Assembly: GCA_937893225.1 (NCBI GenBank)
Contig: CALBJM010000301.1
Coordinates: 110,836-174,835 of the forward strand
Source of the DNA: an uncultured Erysipelotrichaceae bacterium
GTDB taxonomy: Bacteria; Bacillota_I; Bacilli_A; Erysipelotrichales; Erysipelotrichaceae
Length of the DNA stretch: 64,000 bases
Reading direction: 5' to 3'
The notes beneath the pieces were generated by a model. That model saw nothing but the letters and a program-made list of their open reading frames with translations. It was not told where the DNA came from and made no database searches. Position 1 is the stretch's first letter, and each line of letters opens with the position of its first letter. This document shows positions 7,365 through 16,222 of the stretch, piece after piece. The position numbers and the translations under genes are program-made.

Positions 7365-10300
7365 ATGGTTGAGATTTTACATAATAATTATCAAATTCCT
7401 GTTTATTCTGTTGAAGATCAAGAAAACATTATTAACTTGATTCATTCTAAAGAATTTAATGATATTTATTCTTTTTATTCTGAACAAATTCCTCGTGGTT
7501 CACGTTTAGAGCAATTGCCTGATTTTGAAAAAAGAATGGGTTTCTATTTGTATTATACAGGTCAGGAACAATTCTTAAATCAGCTTGATGTCTTGTTGTA
7601 TAAAAAGCATATGCCGACTATTCAAGAATTCTTGAAAGATGATGCATATATGGGTAATTCGTATGCAATTATTTATCCATACTGGCGACAAATTTTAGCA
7701 AAAATATTTGACCCATCAAATCAGTATTTCGAATGTGTTACTGGTGATACAGAAATTCCATTAATGGATGGTTCAGTAAAAACTGTAGCAGATTTATGTT
7801 TATTTGGTTATGAAGGTTGTTATGTATACACATGGAACGAACAAAAGCATTCTGTCGAACCTGGTGAAATAGAAGGCATTCAATATAGTGGTGAAAAGAG
7901 AGTTTATGAAATAACTTTAGACAATGGAAAGGTTTTTAAGTGCACTGGAAATCATAAATTTTTGAATAGAAATAATAAGTGGGTATTGACAAAGGATTTA
8001 AAAGTAGGTGATTCATTAATGCCTTTTGAAAGATTTGTAGAAGATAAAACTGCAAAAGGTGTAAAATCATATGAAAAAGTAATCATACCTTCAAAAAATT
8101 CTGTTGTAAATTCAGAATACACACATCGTTTAAGTGCATTGTGGAAATATGGTCGAAAATATAAAGCGCCTGTAAAGAATATGAATGAAAGGGTACGTTA
8201 TGAAGTTATACATCATAAAGATGGTAACAAATATAATAACAACCCAACTAATTTAATTTATTTAGATAGTAAGACGCATCTAGATTATCATACAAAATTC
8301 GCAAGAAAACAATTAAAATTGTATAACGAAGCTTATAAGAATGGTGTCAAAGAAGTTGTTGATTCTATAAAAAATAGGTTAAGAAAGGGTTCAGTAAACA
8401 GGTGGTCAGACGAACAACAACATAAGTTAGCTTCAGAACGTATGTCATCGCGGAATCTGCAAGATAATTATGCTTCCAAAATTTCTGTTGCTTTTTGGAA
8501 CAGTGAAAAAGGTGCATTATTAAAAGAAAATTTAAGAATAAAACAAAGAGAGAAAAACTTAAAAAATAATCCTTCAGCAAGGTTAGATATATCAAAGGAG
8601 CGTTTTATTGAAACTTTAAAAGATAGTTTTTCATTAAGAGAAGTTGAAAGAAAATTAAATTGTTCCAGATGTTATATAATCAATAAGTTAAAATTTTATA
8701 ATATCAACCATAAAGATATATTAAAAAAAGTGACTGAAGAAGAAGTTAGACACTTATTAAGTTGTGGCTATACTATAGATGAGTGCGCAAGTAATACTTG
8801 TATTAAAGTAAAGACTTTAAAGGCCTGGTGCAATAAGTTTGATATTAATACAAAAGACGAAATTAAATATAATCATAAAATTGTTAGTATAAAATTGTTA
8901 GAAAAAAGCGAATCTACTTTTAACGTTTGTATTCGTGGTAATCATAATTTTGCAATAGACAGTGGAGTATATGCTTCTAATTGTGTTTTTCGTGGAAGTA
9001 TTGGTTGTTTGTCTGGCGATACAAAAATATTATCTGATAATAAATTAGTATCCATTGAAAATTTAGCAAGTTTAGGCGAAGATAATGAATTTAATGTTTT
9101 ATCGTATGACATTAAAAATAATGTATTTGTAAAAGCAAAAGCTTTTAATGCTCGTTGTACTGGAAAGAATAGAAAAGTATTAAGTGTTAGTCTATCTGAC
9201 GGAACAACGTTAGAATGTACGGGTGATCATAGATTTCTATTGAGTTCAGGTCATTATGTTGAAGCAAAAGATTTAAGAAAGAATGATATTTTGTGCTCAA
9301 ATAGTGGTAGTGTTACTGTTAAAGATGTGCATGATTTTGATAAAAAATGTGAAGTATATGATATAGAAGTACCTGTTTATCATAATTTTGCTGTAGTAAC
9401 GGATTCAGGGAATTTAATTATTTTACACAATTCTGGAAAATCGACCATTGCGCGTAGAGGTTTAATTTATGCACTTTATCGTATATGTTGTTTAAGATCA
9501 CCCCATAAGTTATTTAATATTGCGCCAGATACTGTTTTATCTGCTTTGATGATTTCTGTTACGTTACAGCAAGCACAAGATACAGCGTTGAAACCTGTGC
9601 TTGAAATGATTCGTAATTCACCGTGTTTTCATGAAGTACGTAAAATGACGGCATTTGATTCATTTGGGCCAAACGATCCTGTTCCGTTTTGTCGTCAAGG
9701 AAATGGCATTAGGTTCCCAAATAACGTGTATTTGTCTGTAGGTTCAAATATCAATCATATTATTGGTTATAGTGTCTTTGGGTCGATCTTTGACGAAGCG
9801 GAAGAAAAAGATTCATCCGAAGCGTTTAAACTATATACAGGTTTACGTGAACGTATTAGATCACGTTTCTTAAATTCATCATTAATTTATTGCGCGTTGA
9901 TTTCGTCATCTAAATCAAAATCAGGAATGGTTTGGGAATATATTCACAAAATTAAACCTGATGACCCTGAAACATTACTGCTTGATCCTGCTATTTGGGA
10001 GGTGAAGGGTGATGCTTTAGGTTTATCTGGAAAACATTTTTGGATTTATATTGGCACTAAAACACACCCGTCAAAAGTGTTACCTGAAGAATATAATGAT
10101 GTACCTTTAGATAAATTGAATTATGTTCCGCCAGCAGGTTGTGAATTATTAGAAGTTCCTATTGAATATAAACGTGAGTTTGAAAATAATATTGAAGCAG
10201 CTATTCAAAACATTGCAGGTAGAACAACAGATACGTCTGATAGACCTTTTGATGATTTGTCCCGTATCGGTGATTGTAAACAATTGTTACCTGAAGTTCA

Positions 10301-12320
10301 TTTAGAAGCGCCTTTAGGTGATCAGATCCCATTGATTGATAAATTGCCAAAAGAGTTATTTCAAGAAACAACGTTAGGGCCGCGTTTAGCAAGGTATCCA
10401 AATGCACCAAGATTTTGTTTTTCTGAAGATACAAAAGTAAAATTATTATCTGGTATTTCGAAAACAATGAAAGAGTTGTCAGATGATTATAAAAATGGTG
10501 TAGAAAATTTTGTTTATTCATGGGATTGTAATAAAAATAAGTGGTGTGTAGGTAAAATTGTTTTTGCTGGTGTTACAAAATCAGTAAACAAACTAGCAAA
10601 AGTAACATTAGATGATGGAAGTATTATAAAGTGTACGCCTGATCATAAATTTTTGTTGAAATCTGGAGTGTATAAACCAGTATCAGAAATTGATTTTAAT
10701 GAAAGTTTGTTGGCTATTTACAAAAGTGACTTTGGTGATTTAATTGACTTGTTTGTTGTTAATCATAAAATCAAAAGTATTGAATATATTGATTATCCAA
10801 ATTTTATTGATGTATATGATTTAACTATTGAAAATAAAGAAAAAACACATAATTTTGCTTTAGATGCTGGTGTGGTTGTTTCCAATTGTCATGTTGATCT
10901 CGCTTCACAGTCAACATCTCAAGCAGGTTATTCGTTGTGGCATAAAGAATATATCGTAAATGATTTGGGGGAACATCAAACTGTTTTCGTTGCTGATTTT
11001 GTGTCATGGATTTCAGCGCCAAATAGAATTGACCATGATGCTATTAAACAGTTGTCATTAGATTTACGTGATAAAGCAGGTGTATATATTAAAACCATTT
11101 CGTACGACCAATTTCAATCGGAATATGTAAGACAGTCTTTACAGCAGCATCATGAGTTTGAAAATGTACGCTATCAATCTGTTGATCGTGATATTACAGC
11201 ATACTTGAATTTTGCACAGTGGATGATTACTGGCCGAATTAAAGTAGGTGATTGCCCATATTTACGTGAACAGTTAGGATATATTGGTGTTGCAGACAAA
11301 AAGCTAGTAACAACGCACAAAAAAGATATGGCTGATAGTTGTTTGTCATATGATACAAAAATCTTTTTATTGTCTGGAAAAGTTTTAACAATTGAAGAGT
11401 TGTATCATTCCGATATTGAACATGAATGGGTTTTGGCATGTGATTGTGAAACAAAACAGTTGAAGCCAGTTAAGATTGAGCGTGTTTTAGAAAAGTACAC
11501 ACCTGAAACATTATTACAGTTCACTTTAAGCAATGGTAAAACTTTTGCATGTACGGATGACCATTTAATATTAATGAAAGATGGAACATACAAACATGCT
11601 GAAGAAATCATACCATATGATGAATTGATGCCATTCAATTATTATCATGAATTAAATTATCATGATCGTTATAGAAAAGTTGTTAATCCGTTTAAAGGAA
11701 CATCAAAATTCCTATACAAAATCGTTTCACAAGATTTATTGTCTAATGCAATTGCTGAAGCTAAAAAACGTGCTGTTGTTGACGGCAGTAAGTTTACTGT
11801 TATTCATCATAAGTCGCACAATAAAAATGATGACAGACCTGAAAATTTAGTTCCATTAACAAATATTGAACATACAAATTTACATGCAATGACAGGTCGT
11901 GAAATTAAGGCGTTCCATGATAGGACTGTTATGAAACGTGCTAGAACAAAAATCATCAATGAAGGTTTAGCGTTGATGAAGCAAGTTAACCCTGAAGGGT
12001 ATAGACGATATTTGTTGAAGCATGATTTAGGTGACAAACTAGCTGAACAAAAGTCAAAAGTTGAAAACTTGCATGTATATGTAACACAAATAACAAGAAT
12101 TGAGAATTCGAAACCTGTTTATGATATTGTGCTGAATTCTATCCATAATTTTGCATTAGATTGTAATGTGTTTGTTCACAATTGTGTTGGTGCAGTTAAT
12201 AATGCATATTTGGATGCAACACCTGTTGAATTTCCATATATTGAAGCTAAAGCGCCTGAAGTAAAGGCGGAGGATAGTTTTAATTATGATGCGAAAAGAC
12301 AAGAAGTTATTGAAATTTAA
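7365..12320 (+). CDS. terL: Large terminase subunit carrying four inteins
   Basis: The packaging motor ATPase and nuclease. The 1651-residue precursor contains four intein blocks (residues 124-539, 548-689, 1018-1174 and 1326-1606); removing them leaves about 655 residues, normal for a T4-like TerL. In the spliced protein the P-loop reads GSIGSGKST, formed across the second intein junction. Walker B is in SIFDEAEE. The RNase H-like nuclease has CHVDLA directly after intein 3 and KDMADSCVGAVNNA around intein 4, matching the first and last catalytic aspartate regions. All four junctions have Cys at the intein start and Asn at the end, followed by Cys or Ser. It follows the candidate small subunit by 27 bases. 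Identification is firm. Confidence 0.92.
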   Translation: MVEILHNNYQIPVYSVEDQENIINLIHSKEFNDIYSFYSEQIPRGSRLEQLPDFEKRMGFYLYYTGQEQFLNQLDVLLYKKHMPTIQEFLKDDAYMGNSYAIIYPYWRQILAKIFDPSNQYFECVTGDTEIPLMDGSVKTVADLCLFGYEGCYVYTWNEQKHSVEPGEIEGIQYSGEKRVYEITLDNGKVFKCTGNHKFLNRNNKWVLTKDLKVGDSLMPFERFVEDKTAKGVKSYEKVIIPSKNSVVNSEYTHRLSALWKYGRKYKAPVKNMNERVRYEVIHHKDGNKYNNNPTNLIYLDSKTHLDYHTKFARKQLKLYNEAYKNGVKEVVDSIKNRLRKGSVNRWSDEQQHKLASERMSSRNLQDNYASKISVAFWNSEKGALLKENLRIKQREKNLKNNPSARLDISKERFIETLKDSFSLREVERKLNCSRCYIINKLKFYNINHKDILKKVTEEEVRHLLSCGYTIDECASNTCIKVKTLKAWCNKFDINTKDEIKYNHKIVSIKLLEKSESTFNVCIRGNHNFAIDSGVYASNCVFRGSIGCLSGDTKILSDNKLVSIENLASLGEDNEFNVLSYDIKNNVFVKAKAFNARCTGKNRKVLSVSLSDGTTLECTGDHRFLLSSGHYVEAKDLRKNDILCSNSGSVTVKDVHDFDKKCEVYDIEVPVYHNFAVVTDSGNLIILHNSGKSTIARRGLIYALYRICCLRSPHKLFNIAPDTVLSALMISVTLQQAQDTALKPVLEMIRNSPCFHEVRKMTAFDSFGPNDPVPFCRQGNGIRFPNNVYLSVGSNINHIIGYSVFGSIFDEAEEKDSSEAFKLYTGLRERIRSRFLNSSLIYCALISSSKSKSGMVWEYIHKIKPDDPETLLLDPAIWEVKGDALGLSGKHFWIYIGTKTHPSKVLPEEYNDVPLDKLNYVPPAGCELLEVPIEYKREFENNIEAAIQNIAGRTTDTSDRPFDDLSRIGDCKQLLPEVHLEAPLGDQIPLIDKLPKELFQETTLGPRLARYPNAPRFCFSEDTKVKLLSGISKTMKELSDDYKNGVENFVYSWDCNKNKWCVGKIVFAGVTKSVNKLAKVTLDDGSIIKCTPDHKFLLKSGVYKPVSEIDFNESLLAIYKSDFGDLIDLFVVNHKIKSIEYIDYPNFIDVYDLTIENKEKTHNFALDAGVVVSNCHVDLASQSTSQAGYSLWHKEYIVNDLGEHQTVFVADFVSWISAPNRIDHDAIKQLSLDLRDKAGVYIKTISYDQFQSEYVRQSLQQHHEFENVRYQSVDRDITAYLNFAQWMITGRIKVGDCPYLREQLGYIGVADKKLVTTHKKDMADSCLSYDTKIFLLSGKVLTIEELYHSDIEHEWVLACDCETKQLKPVKIERVLEKYTPETLLQFTLSNGKTFACTDDHLILMKDGTYKHAEEIIPYDELMPFNYYHELNYHDRYRKVVNPFKGTSKFLYKIVSQDLLSNAIAEAKKRAVVDGSKFTVIHHKSHNKNDDRPENLVPLTNIEHTNLHAMTGREIKAFHDRTVMKRARTKIINEGLALMKQVNPEGYRRYLLKHDLGDKLAEQKSKVENLHVYVTQITRIENSKPVYDIVLNSIHNFALDCNVFVHNCVGAVNNAYLDATPVEFPYIEAKAPEVKAEDSFNYDAKRQEVIEI
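7734..8981 (+). other. Intein 1 in TerL (416 aa) with HNH homing endonuclease
   Basis: Starts at Cys (CVTGDTEI, block A), has block B CTGNHKFL, and ends with block F/G HNFAIDSGVYASN before a Cys of the extein. The central part has an HNH signature (VIHHKDGNKYNNNPTNL, around 8205-8260), followed by two helix-turn-helix-like segments (SLREVERKLNCSRCYI and YTIDECASNTCIKVKT) that would bind the target site. The penultimate residue is Ser rather than the usual His. It inserts eight codons upstream of intein 2. Confidence 0.9.
9006..9431 (+). other. Intein 2 in TerL (142 aa mini-intein) splitting the P-loop
   Basis: Starts at Cys (CLSGDTKI), has block B CTGDHRFL, and ends HNFAVV...LILHN followed by Ser. 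Its removal joins GSIG to SGKST, rebuilding the Walker A motif. There is no endonuclease domain, so it is a splicing-only mini-intein. Without splicing the ATPase cannot be functional. Confidence 0.9.
10416..10886 (+). other. Intein 3 in TerL (157 aa mini-intein) at the nuclease active site
   Basis: Starts CFSEDTKV, has block B CTPDHKFL, and ends HNFALDAGVVVSN before Cys. It inserts immediately upstream of CHVDLA, the likely first catalytic Asp region of the nuclease domain. No endonuclease is visible. The penultimate residue is Ser, as in intein 1. Confidence 0.88.
11340..12182 (+). other. Intein 4 in TerL (281 aa) with HNH homing endonuclease
   Basis: Starts CLSYDTKI, has block B CTDDHLIL, and ends HNFALDCNVFVHN before Cys. 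The central HNH module reads VIHHKSHNKNDDRPENL (around 11800-11850), then a helical basic stretch. It inserts into KDMADS/CVGAVNN, beside the last catalytic aspartate of the nuclease. A full-length, potentially mobile intein. Confidence 0.9.
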
Positions 12321-12331
12321 GGAATAACACG

Positions 12332-14497
12332 ATGGTTGATGTTTGCTTGATTACTGATGAAGGTTATGCTGATTATACATATGTTTGTATAAAGAGTATG
12401 TTATTTTCAAAAAATAAAGCAAGTAAATATAATGTATTTGTGTTATTAGAAATTCAAGACAATTCATATAAATTTGTTGAAAAGAAATTAACATCACTAT
12501 CATGTAGAAATTTTAATATTAAATGTATTAAGGCATCCAGCGAAAAGTATAAATCATTTGAATTGTCTGGGTTCCATGTAAAGTCAGCAGATTTATTAAA
12601 ATTTGATTTGATGAATATTTTTACAAATAAAGATAAATTGTTGTATTTGGATGGCGACATTATTGTCAATAAAGATTTATCTGATTTGTTTAATATAGAT
12701 TTATGTGATAATTATTTTGCGGCGAACTATCATGCAGCATCAACAGATGAAACAAAGCACCGTATAGGTTTATCATTAAAACATGTTTATAATGCAGGTG
12801 TTTTGTTATTCAATTTAAAAAAGATGCGTGATGAAAATCTTTATGAAAAATTGATAGAAACTAGAAAAACCAATGAGTATATTTTAAAAGCGAAATCATT
12901 AGATCAGTTGACATTTAATTTTGTTTGTAAAGAGCATATAAAAGAATTTAATCCAAAACATCATTTAATGTTTAGGAATAATTGGGATTTAAATCTTTAT
13001 AACAATACATATCATACAAATTATCAGCATTTTAATAATGTGATAAATGATGCGACAATTATACATTTTGTAGGTCCTGATTGTAAACCGTGGAAGACCA
13101 CTTCAAAAGCACATGATTTATGGAAGTTTATTGAAAATGAAAATTCATTGAGTGGTTTAAAAGTATATGATGAATCAAATTATTTTGAATTAAAACCAAA
13201 GTCAAATAGTGTAATTGTTTTTTCTTTTGATAGTAATGTTACAGATCCGGCAATTGTTGCAATGTATTCATTATTGGAAAACGCAAAAGATACTATACAC
13301 ATTATATGTTGTATATCTAATGATGTTTGCATTTTTAATAGAGCGAGAATTGTTAATCATTTAAAAGCTGTTAACAAAAAGTTTTTCATTAGTTTTATTG
13401 ATGTTGAAAGCGTATTACATAAAAGTTTTGATCAAGCATTTGTTGTTCGAGGGATTACAAAACCGGCATATTATAGATTGTTTATGAGTAGCTTTTTGCC
13501 GAATTTTAAAAAGGTAGTTTATTCAGACATTGATGTTGTGTTTAAAAAAGATATTTTTGATGTTTATTCTTTAGCTAAAGACAATAAAGCATATTATGCG
13601 GTTCCTTCCGTTAATTTGTCAGTACGTTCAAAGTTTGATGGGGATACGTGGAATTATTATTTTAATAGCGGGTTTCTAGTTGCTAATTTAGATAGAATTA
13701 GACGGCTTGATAAAACAGATGAAATTGATGATTTGGTTGCAAGAAAGCTTAATTTTCAAGATCAAGATATTTTAAATAAAGTATATAAAGGTGAAATTGG
13801 GAAAGTTCCGCCTTCATATTGTTTAATTCCGTCAGCATATACAAATGAAGAAAGTAACAAATATTCACATTGTTGTGGCAATGATTTGTTTTCAGTTGAC
13901 GAAGTAAATCAATTATCAGCCCCTCATATTATACATTATGCTGGAGTTAAGCCGTGGAATAATAATAAAATAAATCTTGCTGATGAATGGCAAGTATATT
14001 GTGATAAAATATTTGACGGTAATTTCACAAAACTTGTTGAGTTGAAAGAAGAAAAGCAAGTTGTCAACGTTACTCAAGTTGAATTGTCAAAAGTTATTGG
14101 TAAAGAGTATTTGATAAAAAGGTTGGCTGGAATAAGGTCTTTCCAGTTGAATATAAACGATTTTAGACCTTGTTGTGTTGTCAGGTCATTTGATATGCAA
14201 CATGAAGTGGTTTTTAGCTGTCGTGATGATTTTAGCAGCAATAACAAAAAGAAAAAGTTAATTGATTTAAAAAGACAGTCCAAAATAGTGTTAGTCGAAC
14301 AGTATATAAAAGGTTCTTTTGATGTAACTGTTGATGCATGGCTAAATGTTTCATGTCAAGATAATTTAAGCAGTAATATTGAAGCAAAACTAATTGACTT
14401 GTCTAAACGTTTAATAATGCAGTTTCCGCAGTTTAGGTATTTGGATTTTCTAATTGCAGGTGATAAAGTGTATTTTAAACGTTTTAGAAATGAGTAG
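12332..14497 (+). CDS. Bi-domain GT8-type glycosyltransferase with C-terminal ATP-grasp-like piece
   Basis: A 721-residue cytoplasmic enzyme with two glycosyltransferase family 8 domains. Domain 1 (about 1-270) starts VDVCLITDEGYADY and has the metal-binding DxD in LLYLDGDIIV (Asp107-Asp109) and the late HFVGPDCKPW motif. Domain 2 (about 290-560) repeats the pattern with VVYSDIDVVF and IHYAGVKPWNNN. The last ~130 residues (FDVTVDAWLNV, RYLDFLIAGDKVYFKRF) loosely resemble the end of an ATP-grasp fold, a weak inference. GT8 enzymes transfer sugars from nucleotide-sugars with retention; the target here (DNA bases, host surface glycan or virion) is unknown. Start has an AAGGAATA site upstream. 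Confidence 0.8.
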   Translation: MVDVCLITDEGYADYTYVCIKSMLFSKNKASKYNVFVLLEIQDNSYKFVEKKLTSLSCRNFNIKCIKASSEKYKSFELSGFHVKSADLLKFDLMNIFTNKDKLLYLDGDIIVNKDLSDLFNIDLCDNYFAANYHAASTDETKHRIGLSLKHVYNAGVLLFNLKKMRDENLYEKLIETRKTNEYILKAKSLDQLTFNFVCKEHIKEFNPKHHLMFRNNWDLNLYNNTYHTNYQHFNNVINDATIIHFVGPDCKPWKTTSKAHDLWKFIENENSLSGLKVYDESNYFELKPKSNSVIVFSFDSNVTDPAIVAMYSLLENAKDTIHIICCISNDVCIFNRARIVNHLKAVNKKFFISFIDVESVLHKSFDQAFVVRGITKPAYYRLFMSSFLPNFKKVVYSDIDVVFKKDIFDVYSLAKDNKAYYAVPSVNLSVRSKFDGDTWNYYFNSGFLVANLDRIRRLDKTDEIDDLVARKLNFQDQDILNKVYKGEIGKVPPSYCLIPSAYTNEESNKYSHCCGNDLFSVDEVNQLSAPHIIHYAGVKPWNNNKINLADEWQVYCDKIFDGNFTKLVELKEEKQVVNVTQVELSKVIGKEYLIKRLAGIRSFQLNINDFRPCCVVRSFDMQHEVVFSCRDDFSSNNKKKKLIDLKRQSKIVLVEQYIKGSFDVTVDAWLNVSCQDNLSSNIEAKLIDLSKRLIMQFPQFRYLDFLIAGDKVYFKRFRNE

Positions 14498-14813
14498 TTA
14501 CATTTATGTAATGTCAAATGGAGAAGCTTTTAAAGTAGGGTTGTCAAAAGATCCTAAAAGAAGATTGCGCCAATTGCAAACAGGCAATCCTAAAAAGTTA
14601 TCTTTAAAATATTTTGTAGAAATAGAAGTCGCGCCTGTCAAAATCCTTGAATCAATAATGCATCGATATTTGAGACTGAATCATTTAACTGGCGAATGGT
14701 TTAATGCTGATTTCACAACAATAAAGAATTTGCTTGATTTTGTGAAGATTCGCTACGATAATGAAGAAACAGAGCGTGAGTTTAAATTAGGAATTTTGGA
14801 TTACGAAGCATGA
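14490..14813 (+). CDS. T5orf172 / GIY-YIG-superfamily protein
   Basis: A 107-residue protein starting SSYIYVMSNGEAFKVGLSKD, continuing RRLRQLQTGNPKKLSL and ending with HLTGEWFNAD, which is the order of conserved elements in the T5orf172/MUG113 branch of GIY-YIG nucleases: YVM/KVG in place of GIY/YIG, the Arg of the helix, and the Glu of GEWF. Such proteins are common in phages and may be nicking enzymes or remnants of homing genes. The ATG at 14490 overlaps the glycosyltransferase stop by eight bases; the longer in-frame start is inside that gene and has no site. Confidence 0.75.
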   Translation: MSSYIYVMSNGEAFKVGLSKDPKRRLRQLQTGNPKKLSLKYFVEIEVAPVKILESIMHRYLRLNHLTGEWFNADFTTIKNLLDFVKIRYDNEETEREFKLGILDYEA

Positions 14814-15085
14814 AATCACCTGAAGAAAATAAAAGAAAATTTGATGCAGAACAGCAAATTCGTTTTGTGCAAGATCGTGAAGAGTTAATAGATTTTGTTC
14901 GTGATTTATGTGCAGCTTCGAATTTAGGTAAAGATTTTGTAGATAGTTTTATTGTGCGTTTAGATAGATTAGTTGATTTAGGTCGCTATTTAAATGTAAA
15001 AGATACATTTGTAGAAGATTTACAAAATAAAAAGACAAATGAAGATAACTTTTTTGATGGAGTTGATTTAAATGCCCTTGATTGA
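14810..15085 (+). CDS. Small unknown acidic helical protein, 91 aa
   Basis: Overlaps the T5orf172 gene by ATGA and the next gene by 14 bases, so it is part of one translationally coupled block. Sequence is highly charged and helical (RKFDAEQQIRFVQDREELIDFVRDL). It has no recognisable motif. Function unknown. Confidence 0.6.
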   Translation: MKSPEENKRKFDAEQQIRFVQDREELIDFVRDLCAASNLGKDFVDSFIVRLDRLVDLGRYLNVKDTFVEDLQNKKTNEDNFFDGVDLNALD

Positions 15086-15794
15086 TTTAACTGAAGAGTT
15101 GACATTTAAAATTAAACATTATGATGATTCCGTTTATGAGCAAGTATTGGAGCAGTTTTTTGATACTTTAGGGTATTGTATCAATGTAGTAGATAAAGCC
15201 AGCAAGAATCATGCTGTTGGTATCAATAGTTATATTGTTATGTTAAATCATAAAAAGAGTGAATTCACGGTAGAGATTCCTGAAACTTTTCCAAATATTA
15301 TTTTTAAATTAAAAAAGAGTAAAAGTTTAAAATTAAGTGATAATCATCGTGATGAAATTCTGTCATTTGTTTTATCAGCACATACTTTTGTGGCAATTGC
15401 TAAACGTATAAAAACATTTCTTGATTTGGAGAAAGAGTCAGTTGGAAAAAATGCTGAATTTAAAGAAGGTTTTGTCTATTTTAATTTAAAAGGTGTTGAG
15501 CTTTTTGTAGACCCTGTTCAGAAGTTAACTGAAGAATTTAATATAAAGTTTGAAACTGTCACTGAAAATGGTCAATTGTTTTTTAAAGTACCTGTAGAAC
15601 GTTTGATGCAGTTGGGATATACAAATACAGAAATTTCAACAATTATGCATTTGATTATTTCAGCATTTAAATATGTGTACACTGTTGAATCATGCGGTCA
15701 AGATTTTATTAAGCGTTGCCAATTAAAAGCTGAATTGGAAAAGTGGAAAAATACAGCAATTCATTCTGTAGATGAAATTTTAAAAAATAGGTGA
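15072..15794 (+). CDS. Unknown protein, 240 aa
   Basis: No family recognised. Mixed alpha/beta by eye: an N-terminal strand region (PLIDLTEELTFKIKHYDD), a middle section with VEIPETFPNIIFKLKKS, and a helical C-terminus (ELEKWKNTAIHSVDEIL). The start lies inside the preceding gene by 14 bases. It shares the cotranscribed block after the terminase, where T4-like phages often place structural or assembly accessory proteins, but there is nothing specific to assign. Confidence 0.55.
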   Translation: MPLIDLTEELTFKIKHYDDSVYEQVLEQFFDTLGYCINVVDKASKNHAVGINSYIVMLNHKKSEFTVEIPETFPNIIFKLKKSKSLKLSDNHRDEILSFVLSAHTFVAIAKRIKTFLDLEKESVGKNAEFKEGFVYFNLKGVELFVDPVQKLTEEFNIKFETVTENGQLFFKVPVERLMQLGYTNTEISTIMHLIISAFKYVYTVESCGQDFIKRCQLKAELEKWKNTAIHSVDEILKNR

Positions 15795-15797
15795 TTT

Positions 15798-16190
15798 ATG
15801 GATTTAAATGATTTAGAGATTGATAATGAGCATGAGCTAGTAAAATCTCATTCATGTTCTGGTAGGATGGAAAGACGTTATTCAGAACAATTGTGTGATT
15901 TGTTTTATGAATATAGAGACTTTTTATGCAATGTTTTCGAAGTAGGAGATATTAGTTTCATTAATGTTTGGAAAAAACGTTTTGGTTTTATAGAAAAAAA
16001 CTCTGATTTTTACGATCTTTTGTTAAGCAATGAAAAGTTTACACAAACTATTGGTGATGATGAGACTTCGTTTACGGGGCATGTTTGTCGTTTAGGTGAT
16101 GTTACATATATTGTTGTCGAATGGATGCTTGAAAAGAATACATTCAACCCTGTTATTTACATTCGAAAAAAAGAAGAATTATCGTTGTAA
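15798..16190 (+). CDS. Unknown protein, 130 aa, last gene of the operon
   Basis: No family recognised. It starts three bases after the previous stop, with GGTGATTT as a weak ribosome-binding site. The protein is acidic at the N-terminus (DLNDLEIDNEHELVK), has an aromatic-rich middle (LCDLFYEYRDFLCNVFEV) and a beta-like end (YIVVEWMLEKNTFNPVIYIRKK). It is followed at once by a strong bidirectional terminator, so it closes the transcription unit that begins at the helicase promoter. Confidence 0.6.
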   Translation: MDLNDLEIDNEHELVKSHSCSGRMERRYSEQLCDLFYEYRDFLCNVFEVGDISFINVWKKRFGFIEKNSDFYDLLLSNEKFTQTIGDDETSFTGHVCRLGDVTYIVVEWMLEKNTFNPVIYIRKKEELSL

Positions 16191-16191
16191 A

Positions 16192-16220
16192 ATAAAAGCG
16201 GGTTTAAAACCCGCTTTTAT
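16192..16220. terminator. Bidirectional intrinsic terminator
   Basis: A 14-bp inverted repeat with arms 16192-16205 and 16207-16220 (core AAAGCGGG / CCCGCTTT) is flanked by T-rich sequence on both strands. It separates the convergent genes ending at 16190 and 16223. Confidence 0.9.
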
Positions 16221-16222
16221 TT

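Noticed and set aside
11662..12037. Small open frames in other frames inside intein 4
   Set aside because: They have no start sites and lie inside a continuous, well-supported intein frame; the HNH module is already in the main frame.
7365..12320. Group I introns or separate homing genes instead of inteins
   Set aside because: The frame is open through all four insertions, and each has protein-splicing blocks with Cys start and Asn end; introns would normally break the frame.
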